Source: UBA10908 sp964608965 | GTDB taxonomy: Bacteria; Bacillota; Clostridia; Peptostreptococcales; Anaerovoracaceae | Direction: 5' to 3' | Assembly (NCBI GenBank): GCA_964608965.1 | Contig: CAZSPZ010000007.1 | Location: 1-64,000 of the forward strand | Length of the DNA: 64,000 nucleotides | Part shown: positions 52,674 through 61,521 of the stretch, piece by piece | How positions within the stretch are numbered: position 1 is the stretch's first letter | Layout: the number at the start of each line of letters is the position of its first letter | Made by a program: the position numbers and the translations under genes | Notes under the pieces: generated by a model | What the model saw: only the letters and a program-made list of their open reading frames with translations | What the model was told of the DNA's origin: nothing | Database searches by the model: none

Positions 52674-52828
52674 TTGCGCTACTTATAAGCGCAAGTGATC
52701 AAAGGTACAGGCGGGTTACCCTGCCATGGCCGAGCAGTTACAGTTTGCAGTGCCGAAAACGATGAACGACATTCATCAGAGTAGGCGTCGAAAAAGATGG
52801 AAACATCAGAGTAGACAAGGAGGTTCCC
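52674..52828 (+). ncRNA. L13 leader RNA
   Basis: The leader before rplM forms a 7-bp hairpin TTGCGCT/AGCGCAA (52674-52694), then GGCGGG pairing with CCCTGCC (about 52710-52725), resembling the L13 autoregulatory leader of Bacillota. By analogy, excess L13 would bind it and repress. No terminator is visible, so translational control is more likely. Confidence 0.6.
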
Positions 52829-53257
52829 ATGTCATCATACATCGCAAAACCTTCGGAGATTGAAAGAAAATGGTTCGTTATTGATGCGGAAGGCAAAACA
52901 CTCGGTCGCCTGGCATCAGAAGCCGCATCGATTCTCCGTGGAAAGAAAAAGCCCACTTACACACCGTTCTTGGATACAGGAGATTACGTAATCGTGATCA
53001 ACGCCGAGAAAATCGAAGTAACAGGCAAAAAAAGAGAAGATAAAATATATACGCATCACACCGGTTATCCGGGTGGTCTTCGCGAAGTAACCTTCGAGAA
53101 GTTGCAGGCAAAAAGACCGGACGAGATCATCCGACATGCTGTAAAAGGCATGATGCCCAAGGGTCCCCTTGGACGTCAGATGTTCAAGAAGTTGAAGGTT
53201 TATGCGGGTCCGGATCATAAGCACGAAGCTCAAAAGCCGGAAATCTGGAATTTCTAA
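52829..53257 (+). CDS. rplM: Ribosomal protein L13
   Basis: The 142-residue large-subunit protein has the family stretches WFVIDAEGKTLGRLAS, GDYVIVINAEKIEVTGKK and MMPKGPLGRQMFKKLKVYAG. AAGGAGGTT precedes the ATG. It forms the usual two-gene operon with rpsI. Confidence 0.97.
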   Translation: MSSYIAKPSEIERKWFVIDAEGKTLGRLASEAASILRGKKKPTYTPFLDTGDYVIVINAEKIEVTGKKREDKIYTHHTGYPGGLREVTFEKLQAKRPDEIIRHAVKGMMPKGPLGRQMFKKLKVYAGPDHKHEAQKPEIWNF

Positions 53258-53275
53258 TCGAAGGGAGATAACGAA

Positions 53276-53668
53276 ATGGCTAAAATGCAATACTGCGGAA
53301 CAGGCAGAAGAAAATCGTCCGTTGCCAGAGTAAGACTTGTCCCCGGCAAAGGAAGCATCACGATCAACAAGCAGGACCTTAATGAATATTTCGGTATGGA
53401 AATTCTGAAGAGCGAAGTCAGAAGACCTCTCGCTTTAGTAAATTCCGACACGAAATTTGATGTCATCGCCACAGTAAAAGGCGGCGGATATTCCGGCCAG
53501 GCCGGCGCGCTTCGCCACGGCATCTCAAGAGCTCTGTGTCATGCGGATTTAGAAAACAGACCTGCTTTAAAGGCTGCCGGTTTTCTAACCAGAGACCCCA
53601 GAATGAAGGAAAGAAAGAAGTACGGCTTAAAGAAAGCCAGAAAAGCTTCCCAGTTCAGCAAGAGATAA
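53276..53668 (+). CDS. rpsI: Ribosomal protein S9
   Basis: The 130-residue small-subunit protein begins YCGTGRRKSSVARVRLVPG and ends with the basic tail KKARKASQFSKR that reaches the P-site tRNA. AAGGGAGATAACG precedes the ATG, 18 bases after rplM. It is followed by a strong terminator. Confidence 0.97.
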   Translation: MAKMQYCGTGRRKSSVARVRLVPGKGSITINKQDLNEYFGMEILKSEVRRPLALVNSDTKFDVIATVKGGGYSGQAGALRHGISRALCHADLENRPALKAAGFLTRDPRMKERKKYGLKKARKASQFSKR

Positions 53669-53698
53669 TATTCGGAGTTTCGGCAATTTAATACGTAC

Positions 53699-53733
53699 AA
53701 AAAGGTGCTTTTCGAAAGAAAAGCACCTTTTTT
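53699..53733 (+). terminator. Terminator of rplM-rpsI
   Basis: AAAAAGGTGCTTTTC pairs with GAAAAGCACCTTTTT across a GAAA loop, with a T-run. Confidence 0.94.
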
Positions 53734-53777
53734 GCGATTGAGCTGAATAAATTCACAATATTTGTTCGGGTTATGTA

Positions 53778-53807
53778 TTGACACTTCTCCCCGGGACAAG
53801 GTATAAT
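53778..53807 (+). promoter_or_regulatory. Sigma-A promoter of the purine operon
   Basis: TTGACA (53778-53783), 18 bases, TATAAT (53802-53807). The transcript would start near 53814, just before the riboswitch. Confidence 0.85.
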
Positions 53808-53823
53808 CAACGCATCAATTATA

Positions 53824-53946
53824 GTGTTTTTTGTTACTGACGGATAAAGTGGTTACCACAAGGGAGCAAAAAACAGCAAGCACAAATGCCGACCGTCTGG
53901 GCAGTCCTATGTGGCTAGAATCACTACGCCATGGGACTGCCCTTTT
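53824..53946 (+). ncRNA. ZTP (pfl) riboswitch with overlapping terminator
   Basis: GUUACUGACGGAUAA, GUGGUUACCAC and AGGGAGC (53833-53867) form the first aptamer part, and CCGACCGUCUGGGC (53889-53902) the conserved second part. GTTTTTTGTT and AGCAAAAAAC close the outer stem. GGGCAGTCC (53899-53907) pairs with GGACTGCCC (53934-53942), followed by TTTTTT, forming a terminator that uses part of the ligand-binding pseudoknot. ZTP/ZMP binding should therefore let transcription reach the purine genes when folate is short. Confidence 0.85.
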
Positions 53947-53971
53947 TTATTTCAAGAAATCGAGGTAGGTT

Positions 53972-54466
53972 ATGAAAAAGATTGCTATCATCATGGGCAG
54001 CGAGAGCGATCTGCCTGTTGTGGAAAAAGGAATTCGCATTCTTCAGGATTTCAATGTGCCATTTCAGGTTCATGTTTACTCCGCTCACAGAACGCCCGAA
54101 GAAGCAAGACTCTTTGCAGCGTCTGCCAGAGCGCACGGTTTTGGCGTCATCATCGCTGCAGCAGGCAAAGCTGCTCATTTAGCCGGAGCCCTCGCGGCAA
54201 ATACAACTCTGCCGGTAATAGGTATACCCGTCAAGTCTTCTGAATTAGATGGACTTGACGCTTTATTTTCCACCGTGCAAATGCCGGGAGGTATTCCCGT
54301 TGCCACTGTGGCAATCGACGGAGCCGCCAATGCCGCTTTGTTGGCGATACAAATTTTAGCTGTGGAAGATCCTGCATTGGCCAATCGATTGGAACAGGCC
54401 AGACTTACAGCCAAGGAAAGTATTCTTGAAAAAGACAAAGCTATTTCAGAAAAATATAACGTGTAA
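53972..54466 (+). CDS. purE: N5-carboxyaminoimidazole ribonucleotide mutase
   Basis: The 164-residue class I enzyme moves carboxyl from N5-CAIR to CAIR. GSESDLPVVEKG near residue 10 and SAHRTPEEA near 40 form the active site. AGGTAGGTT precedes the ATG. No purK is seen in the operon, though class I PurE usually needs it; it could lie elsewhere. Confidence 0.95.
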   Translation: MKKIAIIMGSESDLPVVEKGIRILQDFNVPFQVHVYSAHRTPEEARLFAASARAHGFGVIIAAAGKAAHLAGALAANTTLPVIGIPVKSSELDGLDALFSTVQMPGGIPVATVAIDGAANAALLAIQILAVEDPALANRLEQARLTAKESILEKDKAISEKYNV

Positions 54467-54478
54467 AAGGAGTCGGAA

Positions 54479-55189
54479 ATGGAAAAAAGAGAACAATTAT
54501 ACGAAGGAAAAGCAAAAAAAGTATATGCCACAGACAATGAAAATTATTGCATCGTTTATTATAAGGATGATGCGACTGCTTTTAACGGCTTAAAAAAGGG
54601 AACGATCGAAGGAAAGGGAATCATCAACAACAGAGTAACAAACCACTTGATGAAGTTGATCGAAGGAAAAGGAATTCCCACGCACTTTGTCGAGGAGTTA
54701 TCAGACAGGGAAACCTTGGTAAAGAAAGTTCAAATCATTCCGCTGGAAGTTATCGTGCGCAATGTGGCCGCCGGATCATTAGCCAAACGTTTGGGTTTGG
54801 AAGAAGGAACCCCGATGAAAAAAACCGTCTTGGAGTTTTCTTACAAGAACGACGAGTTGGGCGATCCTATGGTGAACGATTATCATATTTTTGCCATGGA
54901 ATATGCGACAGAAGCGGAACTCGATCTGATCAAGGAATATTCTCTGCGCATCAACCAAATTCTTTCGGAATATTTGAAAGACGCGAAAGTCAGTCTTATA
55001 GACTTTAAACTTGAATTCGGAAAAACTGCGGACGGTACGATTGTTTTGGCGGACGAGATATCTCCGGACACTTGCCGTTTCTGGGATGCAAACACGAACG
55101 AAAAATTGGATAAAGACAGGTTCAGAAGAGATTTGGGCCATGTGGAAGACGCGTATCAGGAAATTCTGAAGCGTCTGCTGGGAGAGTAA
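54479..55189 (+). CDS. purC: SAICAR synthase
   Basis: The 236-residue enzyme joins aspartate to CAIR with ATP. YEGKAKKVYAT near residue 8 and VRNVAAGSLAKRLG near 92 and SPDTCRFWD near 195 are family motifs. AAAAGGAGTCGG precedes the ATG. Confidence 0.96.
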   Translation: MEKREQLYEGKAKKVYATDNENYCIVYYKDDATAFNGLKKGTIEGKGIINNRVTNHLMKLIEGKGIPTHFVEELSDRETLVKKVQIIPLEVIVRNVAAGSLAKRLGLEEGTPMKKTVLEFSYKNDELGDPMVNDYHIFAMEYATEAELDLIKEYSLRINQILSEYLKDAKVSLIDFKLEFGKTADGTIVLADEISPDTCRFWDANTNEKLDKDRFRRDLGHVEDAYQEILKRLLGE

Positions 55190-55195
55190 GCGATA

Positions 55196-56659
55196 ATGCA
55201 GTTTGGAGACACTGAGATGTTTGACAAAATTCATGAAGAGTGCGGGGTATTCGGTGTATATAGCCAATGCACCAACGGCGTCGCAGAATTAGCGTACCTG
55301 GGGCTTTTCGCATTGCAGCACAGAGGGCAGGAAAGTTGCGGTATCATCGTGAACGATGACGGTATTTTTCGCACACACAAAGATTTGGGCCTCGTAGAAG
55401 AAGTATTTTCTAAAGAGGAAATGGAAAAGTTAGGCCAGGGAAACATGGCTGTGGGCCATACGCGCTACGGAACCACCGGCGGAAACGACAGAGCAAACTG
55501 TCAACCCATTGTGGTCAATCATATAAAAGGGAGAATGGCCATCGCCCACAACGGCAATCTGGTCAATACGTTCGAATTGCGTACGGAACTGGAAGATGCG
55601 GGTTCGATTTTTCATGGATCCAGCGATACGGAAGTCATTTCGCATGTGATAACCCGCGAACGGCTGAAGTGCGGATCGATAGAAGAAGCGGTGAACAAAG
55701 CGATGGACAGGATTAAGGGTGCTTATTCCTTAGTCATCATGTCGCCTTCGAAGATGATTGCGGTGCGCGATGAACATGGTTTTCGACCTTTATGTTACGG
55801 ATGCACGGAAGACGGCACATATATTATAGCCTCTGAAAGCTGCGCGTTGGATGCGGTCGGCGCTACCATGATCAGAGATATTCTCCCCGGAGAAATCGTG
55901 GTTTTTGAAAAAGAATGTGTCCGTTCCATCACCGATCATTGCAACAAGCAACCGAATAAATTATGCGTTTTTGAATACATATATTTTGCCAGACCCGATT
56001 CCGTGATTGCGGGATGCTCCGTACACGAAGCAAGGCTTCGGGCCGGCGCTTGTTTGGCCATGTCTCATCCGGTGGATGCGGACGTCGTGATAGGCGTTCC
56101 CGATTCCGGTCTGGATGCTGCCCTGGGCTACGCAAGACAGTCGGGTATTCCCTACGGTGTCGGCTTTATAAAAAATCGTTACATTGCGAGAACTTTTATT
56201 TCTCCGGGTCAAAAATCCAGAGAGGCAAAAGTGAGAATTAAGCTGAATCCTCTGGCTAAAACAGTCAAGGGGAAAAGAGTAATCCTTATTGACGACTCCA
56301 TTGTAAGAGGAACAACCAGCGCCAGAATCGTGAACCTTCTGCGGGATGCCGGAGCGACAGAAATTCATTTTCGCTCCTCTGCTCCTCCTTTCCTTAATCC
56401 TTGTTATTACGGTACAGACATCGATTCGAAGGAACATCTGATTGCCTGCAAGCATACGATCGATGAAATCCGGCTGATCATCGGGGCGGATACTTTGGGA
56501 TATCTGGAAACGGCAGATCTTCCAAAGCTGCTGGGAGACAGCACGTGCACAGGCTGTTGCACCGCATGTTTTACAGGAGAATACGCAACGGAAATTCCTG
56601 TCAATCACAGCAAAATGAAGTTTGAGGGTAAAATTTCCAAAAGAGAAATGGGCGATTAA
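55196..56659 (+). CDS. purF: Amidophosphoribosyltransferase
   Basis: Commits PRPP to purine synthesis. The glutaminase nucleophile is the cysteine of EECGVFGVY near residue 16, so a short propeptide is removed; PRPP motif VILIDDSIVRGTTS lies near 362. CTGCCTACFTGEY near 450 fits the 4Fe-4S cysteines of the Bacillus-type enzyme. Two starts are possible: 55196 (GGAGAG 9 bases upstream) and 55217 (GGAG 8 bases upstream); both leave the same mature end. Confidence 0.95.
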   Translation: MQFGDTEMFDKIHEECGVFGVYSQCTNGVAELAYLGLFALQHRGQESCGIIVNDDGIFRTHKDLGLVEEVFSKEEMEKLGQGNMAVGHTRYGTTGGNDRANCQPIVVNHIKGRMAIAHNGNLVNTFELRTELEDAGSIFHGSSDTEVISHVITRERLKCGSIEEAVNKAMDRIKGAYSLVIMSPSKMIAVRDEHGFRPLCYGCTEDGTYIIASESCALDAVGATMIRDILPGEIVVFEKECVRSITDHCNKQPNKLCVFEYIYFARPDSVIAGCSVHEARLRAGACLAMSHPVDADVVIGVPDSGLDAALGYARQSGIPYGVGFIKNRYIARTFISPGQKSREAKVRIKLNPLAKTVKGKRVILIDDSIVRGTTSARIVNLLRDAGATEIHFRSSAPPFLNPCYYGTDIDSKEHLIACKHTIDEIRLIIGADTLGYLETADLPKLLGDSTCTGCCTACFTGEYATEIPVNHSKMKFEGKISKREMGD

Positions 56660-56660
56660 T

Positions 56661-57701
56661 ATGGAAAAAAGTCATAGCGAAAGTTATAGAAAAGCCGGTG
56701 TGGACATCACTGCCGGCTACAAAGCTGTTGAACTCATGAACAGTCATGTCAAAAGGACAATGATTCCCGGCGTGGAAGAAGGGCTGGGGGGTTTTGGCGG
56801 CTTGTTTTCTTTGGATGTAAGCAACGCGCCAAACCCAATATTAGTCAGCGGTACGGACGGCGTGGGAACAAAGCTTAAACTTGCATTCTTAATGGATAAG
56901 CACGATACGGTGGGCATCGACTGCGTTGCCATGTGTGTCAACGATATTATCTGTTGCGGAGCTAAGCCTTTGTTTTTTCTTGACTACATCGCTCTGGGTA
57001 AAAATGTTCCGGAAAAGGTTGCATCCGTGGTCAGCGGCGTGGCGGAAGGCTGCGTGCAGGCGGGTTGCGCACTGATTGGCGGAGAGACGGCGGAAATGCC
57101 TGGTTTTTATCCGGAAGACGAGTACGATTTGGCCGGTTTTTCTGTAGGGGTCGTGGATCGCAGCAAGCTGCTGAACAAAGAAAATGTGAAATCCGGGGAT
57201 ATTATCATTGCGCTTCCGTCTTCGGGTGTGCATTCCAACGGGTTTTCTCTGGTCAGGAAAGTCTTTGATGTTGAAAACATCGATTTAAAGAGCATTGTAC
57301 AGGAGCTTGGCGGAATTTCTTTGGGCGAAGCACTCCTTACTCCCACCAAAATATATGTGAAGCCGGTTCTGTCTCTTCTTGAACAGGTGAATGTCAAATC
57401 CATTTCTCATATAACCGGGGGTGGATTTTATGAAAATATTCCACGCAGCTTAAAGGAAGGCGTCTGCGCTCAAATCCAGAGATCTGCCGTAAAAATTCCG
57501 CCCATATTCGAACTGATTGCAAAGGCGGGTAACATTCCTGAAAGGGACATGTTCAACACGTTCAATATGGGAGTCGGCATGACAATCATCACAGCAAAAG
57601 AACATGCGGATAAAGCGCTTGAAATTCTTAGAGGACAAGGGCAGCAGGCTTATATCCTTGGCGAAATAAAGCCGGGCGAAAAGGAAGTGATTCTTTGCTG
57701 A
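56661..57701 (+). CDS. purM: AIR synthase (phosphoribosylformylglycinamidine cyclo-ligase)
   Basis: The 346-residue enzyme closes FGAM to AIR. YRKAGVDITAGYKAVELM near residue 8, VSGTDGVGTKLKLAF near 55 and GGETAEMPGFY near 135 are diagnostic. The ATG at 56661 fits the end of purF (TAATATG); an in-frame start at 56622 lies inside purF. Confidence 0.96.
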   Translation: MEKSHSESYRKAGVDITAGYKAVELMNSHVKRTMIPGVEEGLGGFGGLFSLDVSNAPNPILVSGTDGVGTKLKLAFLMDKHDTVGIDCVAMCVNDIICCGAKPLFFLDYIALGKNVPEKVASVVSGVAEGCVQAGCALIGGETAEMPGFYPEDEYDLAGFSVGVVDRSKLLNKENVKSGDIIIALPSSGVHSNGFSLVRKVFDVENIDLKSIVQELGGISLGEALLTPTKIYVKPVLSLLEQVNVKSISHITGGGFYENIPRSLKEGVCAQIQRSAVKIPPIFELIAKAGNIPERDMFNTFNMGVGMTIITAKEHADKALEILRGQGQQAYILGEIKPGEKEVILC

Positions 57702-58315
57702 GCGATAAGATTCGCATTGCTGTGCTGGTGTCGGGCGGCGGAACAAACCTTCAGGCTCTCCTGAATGCCGAAGCCGCCGGAAAAATACCAAGCGGCGAGA
57801 TAGCATTGGTTGTGGCAGACAGGGAAGATGCTTTCGCCTTAAAGCGAGCCGAAAGACATGGAAAGAAAACGGCTGTGATTTGCCGGAAGGAAAAAAGCAG
57901 CGAACAATTTGAGTCGGAGCTTATGGAAGTCCTTTCCCGCGAAAAAGCAGAGCTTATTATTCTTGCCGGTTTTCTTTGTATCCTCAGCGAAAATTTCATT
58001 GCCGGTTATCCGGATCGAATCATCAATGTTCACCCTGCTCTGATTCCGTCTTTTTGCGGAAAGGGCTTTTACGGATTAAAAGTTCATCAGGCCGCGTTGG
58101 ATTACGGCGTAAAAGTTACCGGCGCCACCGTGCATTTTGTGAACGAAATAGCAGATGGGGGCCGAATCATATTACAAAAGGCAGTGGACGTTTTAGAAAA
58201 CGACACGGCCGAAAGCTTACAAAAACGTGTAATGGAAGAAGCGGAATGGATTTTGCTGCCTGTCGCGGCAGAAAAAGTATCGTCAGAATTATTAAAATCC
58301 GGAAGGGAAAAGTAA
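57695..58315 (+). CDS. purN: Phosphoribosylglycinamide formyltransferase
   Basis: The 206-residue folate-dependent enzyme formylates GAR. VLVSGGGTNLQALL near residue 10 binds GAR phosphate, and the active-site set INVHPALIPSFCG (His) and DGGRIILQKAV near 110-150. It starts with TTG at 57695, seven bases after AAGGAAG, overlapping purM. Confidence 0.93.
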   Translation: MLSDKIRIAVLVSGGGTNLQALLNAEAAGKIPSGEIALVVADREDAFALKRAERHGKKTAVICRKEKSSEQFESELMEVLSREKAELIILAGFLCILSENFIAGYPDRIINVHPALIPSFCGKGFYGLKVHQAALDYGVKVTGATVHFVNEIADGGRIILQKAVDVLENDTAESLQKRVMEEAEWILLPVAAEKVSSELLKSGREK

Positions 58316-58316
58316 A

Positions 58317-59057
58317 ATGGATTCCTATAAAAAAAACTCTTTAGCGGAAATGATGAAAACCAATCCTTATGCGGGAAGAGGTATTGCGCTGGGGCAAAGC
58401 GCCGACGGCAACAAAGCGGTTGCGGTCTATTTCATCATGGGGCGCAGCGAAAACAGCAGAAACAGAATTTTTATCGAGCAAGGCGAAGATTTGTCGATAC
58501 ATCCTTACGATATATCCAAGGTGGAAGATCCGTCATTAATTATATATTCTCCGCTCAGAGTCTTTAGCAAGGACAATAAAAAATGGATAATTGTCACAAA
58601 CGGGGATCAGACGGACACCATATTCAGCGCGATTTCTGCGGGAAAAACTTTCGAAGAAGCCTTGGATACAAGGTGTTTTGAACCCGACGCGCCAAATTAT
58701 ACGCCAAGAATAAGCGGATTGATTTGTCTTGAGAACGAAAAGCAGTACACATATAAACTGAACATTTTAAAAAGCGCGGATGCGCAGGGGACAGCCTGCA
58801 TTCGAGAGACATTTGCCTATCCGGCACTTTCCGGAGTCGGACATTTTATTTCCACCTATGTAACGGACGGTTCCCCTTTGCCGACGTTTACAGGAGAGCC
58901 CATACGGATAGAAATCCCCTGCGATATCAAAAAATTTGCGGAAGATCTTTGGAGCAACCTTAACAACGACAACAAAATTTCGCTGTACGTTCGGTCCGTC
59001 GATCTTTCTGACGGCACCATTGAAAATGTGATGTTCAATAAGCATGAGCCTAAATAG
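58317..59057 (+). CDS. purO: IMP cyclohydrolase (PurO family)
   Basis: The 246-residue protein resembles the PurO-type IMP cyclohydrolase, not the PurH N-terminal domain. NPYAGRGIALG near residue 16, VYFIMGRSENSRNR near 37 and the PNYTPRISG stretch near 125 are characteristic. It closes FAICAR to IMP. Directly next to a stand-alone AICAR transformylase it replaces the bifunctional PurH. Confidence 0.88.
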   Translation: MDSYKKNSLAEMMKTNPYAGRGIALGQSADGNKAVAVYFIMGRSENSRNRIFIEQGEDLSIHPYDISKVEDPSLIIYSPLRVFSKDNKKWIIVTNGDQTDTIFSAISAGKTFEEALDTRCFEPDAPNYTPRISGLICLENEKQYTYKLNILKSADAQGTACIRETFAYPALSGVGHFISTYVTDGSPLPTFTGEPIRIEIPCDIKKFAEDLWSNLNNDNKISLYVRSVDLSDGTIENVMFNKHEPK

Positions 59058-59066
59058 GAGAACAAG

Positions 59067-60251
59067 ATGAACGAATTTGAACTTAAATACGGATGCAACC
59101 CCAACCAGAAGCCTGCACGGGTGTTCATGGAAAACAACGCGGCTCTTCCTTTTGAAATTCTTTGCGGCAGACCCGGATATATCAACTTGCTGGACGCCTT
59201 TAACAGCTGGCAGCTGGTCAAGGAACTTTCGCAAGCATTGAACATGCCTGCGGCTACTTCTTTTAAGCATGTAAGCCCCACTTCTGCCGCTGTCGGCATC
59301 CCTCTTTCTCCGGAATTGCTGAAAGCTACTTTTACCGAAGATATAGAAGGGATTAGCAACTCTCCTCTTGCGTGCGCATATGCAAGGGCAAGAGGCACGG
59401 ACCGCATGTCCTCTTTTGGTGATTTTATCGCGCTGAGCGATCGATGCGATGTGACGACTGCAAAATTGATTGCCAGAGAAGTCTCCGACGGCATCATTGC
59501 TCCGGATTATGACCCTGCTGCTTTGGATATACTGAAGGGTAAAAGAAAAGGCTCTTATACTATTATAAAAATGGACAAGGATTATGTTCCCAATCCCATC
59601 GAGCGCAAACAGGTTTACGGCATCACTTTTGAACAGGGTCGCAATGATTATAAAATTGACGACAGTGTGCTGACACACATAGTAACAGAATGTAAAGACA
59701 TGCCGCCGAGTGCAAAAAGAGACTTGATTGTTTCGCTGATTACCCTTAAATACACGCAATCCAACTCTGTTTGCTTTGCAAAGGATGGCCAGGCCATCGG
59801 TGTGGGCGCGGGGCAGCAATCAAGGATTCACTGTACAAGACTTGCAGCCGGCAAAGCAGACCTTTGGCATTTGCGTCAGAGCGAAAAAGTGCTCAGCTTG
59901 CCGTTTCTTCCCCAAATAGGGCGGCCGGACAGAGATAATGCGATCGATCTGTATATTTCGGAAGAGAGCCGGGATATCCTTTCAGACGGGGTATGGCAGA
60001 CTATTTTTTCCGAGCGGCCGGAAGAATTTACGCGAGAAGAGAAAAGTCGGTACTTATCTCAGATATCGGGCGTATCCCTGGGCAGCGATGCTTTTTTCCC
60101 TTTTGGCGACAACATTAAGAGAGCGGCCAAAAGCGGTGTGTCCTATATTGCGGAGCCCGGAGGCTCCATACGAGACGACAACGTTATCGCTGAGTGCAAC
60201 GCCTGCGGCATTCTCATGTGCTTTACGGGTATGAGGCTTTTTCATCATTAG
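59067..60251 (+). CDS. purH: AICAR transformylase (stand-alone, PurH C-terminal type)
   Basis: The 394-residue protein matches the transformylase domain of PurH only: LKYGCNPNQKPA near residue 6, SFKHVSPTSAAVG near 68 and the QQSRIHCTRLA stretch near 252. The cyclohydrolase domain (MGS-like) is absent and supplied by the preceding purO. It formylates AICAR with 10-formyl-THF, the step whose block raises ZMP/ZTP, the ligand of the riboswitch. Confidence 0.92.
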   Translation: MNEFELKYGCNPNQKPARVFMENNAALPFEILCGRPGYINLLDAFNSWQLVKELSQALNMPAATSFKHVSPTSAAVGIPLSPELLKATFTEDIEGISNSPLACAYARARGTDRMSSFGDFIALSDRCDVTTAKLIAREVSDGIIAPDYDPAALDILKGKRKGSYTIIKMDKDYVPNPIERKQVYGITFEQGRNDYKIDDSVLTHIVTECKDMPPSAKRDLIVSLITLKYTQSNSVCFAKDGQAIGVGAGQQSRIHCTRLAAGKADLWHLRQSEKVLSLPFLPQIGRPDRDNAIDLYISEESRDILSDGVWQTIFSERPEEFTREEKSRYLSQISGVSLGSDAFFPFGDNIKRAAKSGVSYIAEPGGSIRDDNVIAECNACGILMCFTGMRLFHH

Positions 60252-60267
60252 TCGAAAGGATGTCACA

Positions 60268-61521
60268 ATGAAAATCATGGTAATCGGCAGCGGCGGCAGA
60301 GAGCATGCCATTATCCGAAAACTTAAAGAAAACCAGAAAGTTGAAACCGTCTTTGCGCTTCCCGGCAACGGAGGAATGGCCAAAGAGGCTGTATGTGTGC
60401 CTATCAATGTAAAAGATATTCAGGGAATTGTAGAGTTTGCAAAAAGGGAAAAAATAGAATTTGCCGTAGTCGCACCGGATGATCCTTTGGTTCTTGGCGC
60501 CGTGGATGCGCTCGGGGGCGAAGGAATCAGCTGCTTCGGACCATGCGCAGCGGCGGCTGAAATAGAAGGAAGCAAAGTCTTTTCCAAAAATCTTATGAAA
60601 AAGTACAATATACCCACAGCCGCCTGCGAAATCTTTACCGATTCCGCTGCGGCGCGCGATTACCTGAAGACTTCTGCCTATCCCATCGTTATCAAGGCGG
60701 ATGGTTTGGCTTTGGGCAAAGGTGTGATCATTGCCGAAAATGCTGACGAGGCCGCAGATGCAATAAAGCTCATTATGGAGGATAAGATTTTCGGCAAAAG
60801 CGGGACCCAGGTGGTCATCGAAGAATTTCTTATCGGCCCCGAAGTCTCCGTATTGGCGTTTACTGACGGTAAAACCATGGTTCCGATGGTATCTTCCATG
60901 GATCATAAAAGAGCGGAAACAGGCGATGTCGGACTAAATACAGGAGGCATGGGTACCATTGCCCCCAATCCGTATTATACAAGAGAAATGCGCGAAATTT
61001 TCCTTCCCACCATGGAGGCGATGAATCAAGAGGGACGCTCTTTTAAGGGCTGCTTGTATTTTGGTCTGATGCTTACCGAAAAAGGGCCCAAGGTCATTGA
61101 ATATAATTGTCGCTTCGGTGATCCGGAAACTCAGGTTGTGCTGCCTTTGCTGGAAAGCGATTTGCTAGACATCATGACGCACGTATCTTCCGGTACGCTG
61201 GAGCAGGCGGATATTCGATTTGCTAAAGGAAGTGCCTGCTGTGTCATCATGGCGTCGAAGGGGTATCCAAGGGAATATAAAACAGGTTATGAAATTGTGA
61301 TTCCTTCGGAACTGGAGAAAAATGTTTTTGTAGCAGGAGCAAAACTAGAAGGAGAAAAACTTCTCACCTCAGGCGGCCGCGTTTTGGGCGTTACGGCACT
61401 GGGACAGGACTTGGCTGCCGCCATCGAAAATGCATATAAGGCAGTAGAAAAAATACACTTTGAAAACGCGTATTACAGAACGGATATAGGGCAGAAGGCT
61501 CTTGCGGGAGGTAAAAAGTAA
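60268..61521 (+). CDS. purD: Phosphoribosylamine-glycine ligase
   Basis: The 417-residue ATP-grasp enzyme makes GAR. VIGSGGREHAII near residue 4, IKADGLALGKGVIIA near 140 and YNCRFGDPETQVVLPLL near 282 are diagnostic. AAAGGATGTCACA precedes the ATG. Its stop TAA shares a base with the ATG of purL. Confidence 0.96.
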   Translation: MKIMVIGSGGREHAIIRKLKENQKVETVFALPGNGGMAKEAVCVPINVKDIQGIVEFAKREKIEFAVVAPDDPLVLGAVDALGGEGISCFGPCAAAAEIEGSKVFSKNLMKKYNIPTAACEIFTDSAAARDYLKTSAYPIVIKADGLALGKGVIIAENADEAADAIKLIMEDKIFGKSGTQVVIEEFLIGPEVSVLAFTDGKTMVPMVSSMDHKRAETGDVGLNTGGMGTIAPNPYYTREMREIFLPTMEAMNQEGRSFKGCLYFGLMLTEKGPKVIEYNCRFGDPETQVVLPLLESDLLDIMTHVSSGTLEQADIRFAKGSACCVIMASKGYPREYKTGYEIVIPSELEKNVFVAGAKLEGEKLLTSGGRVLGVTALGQDLAAAIENAYKAVEKIHFENAYYRTDIGQKALAGGKK

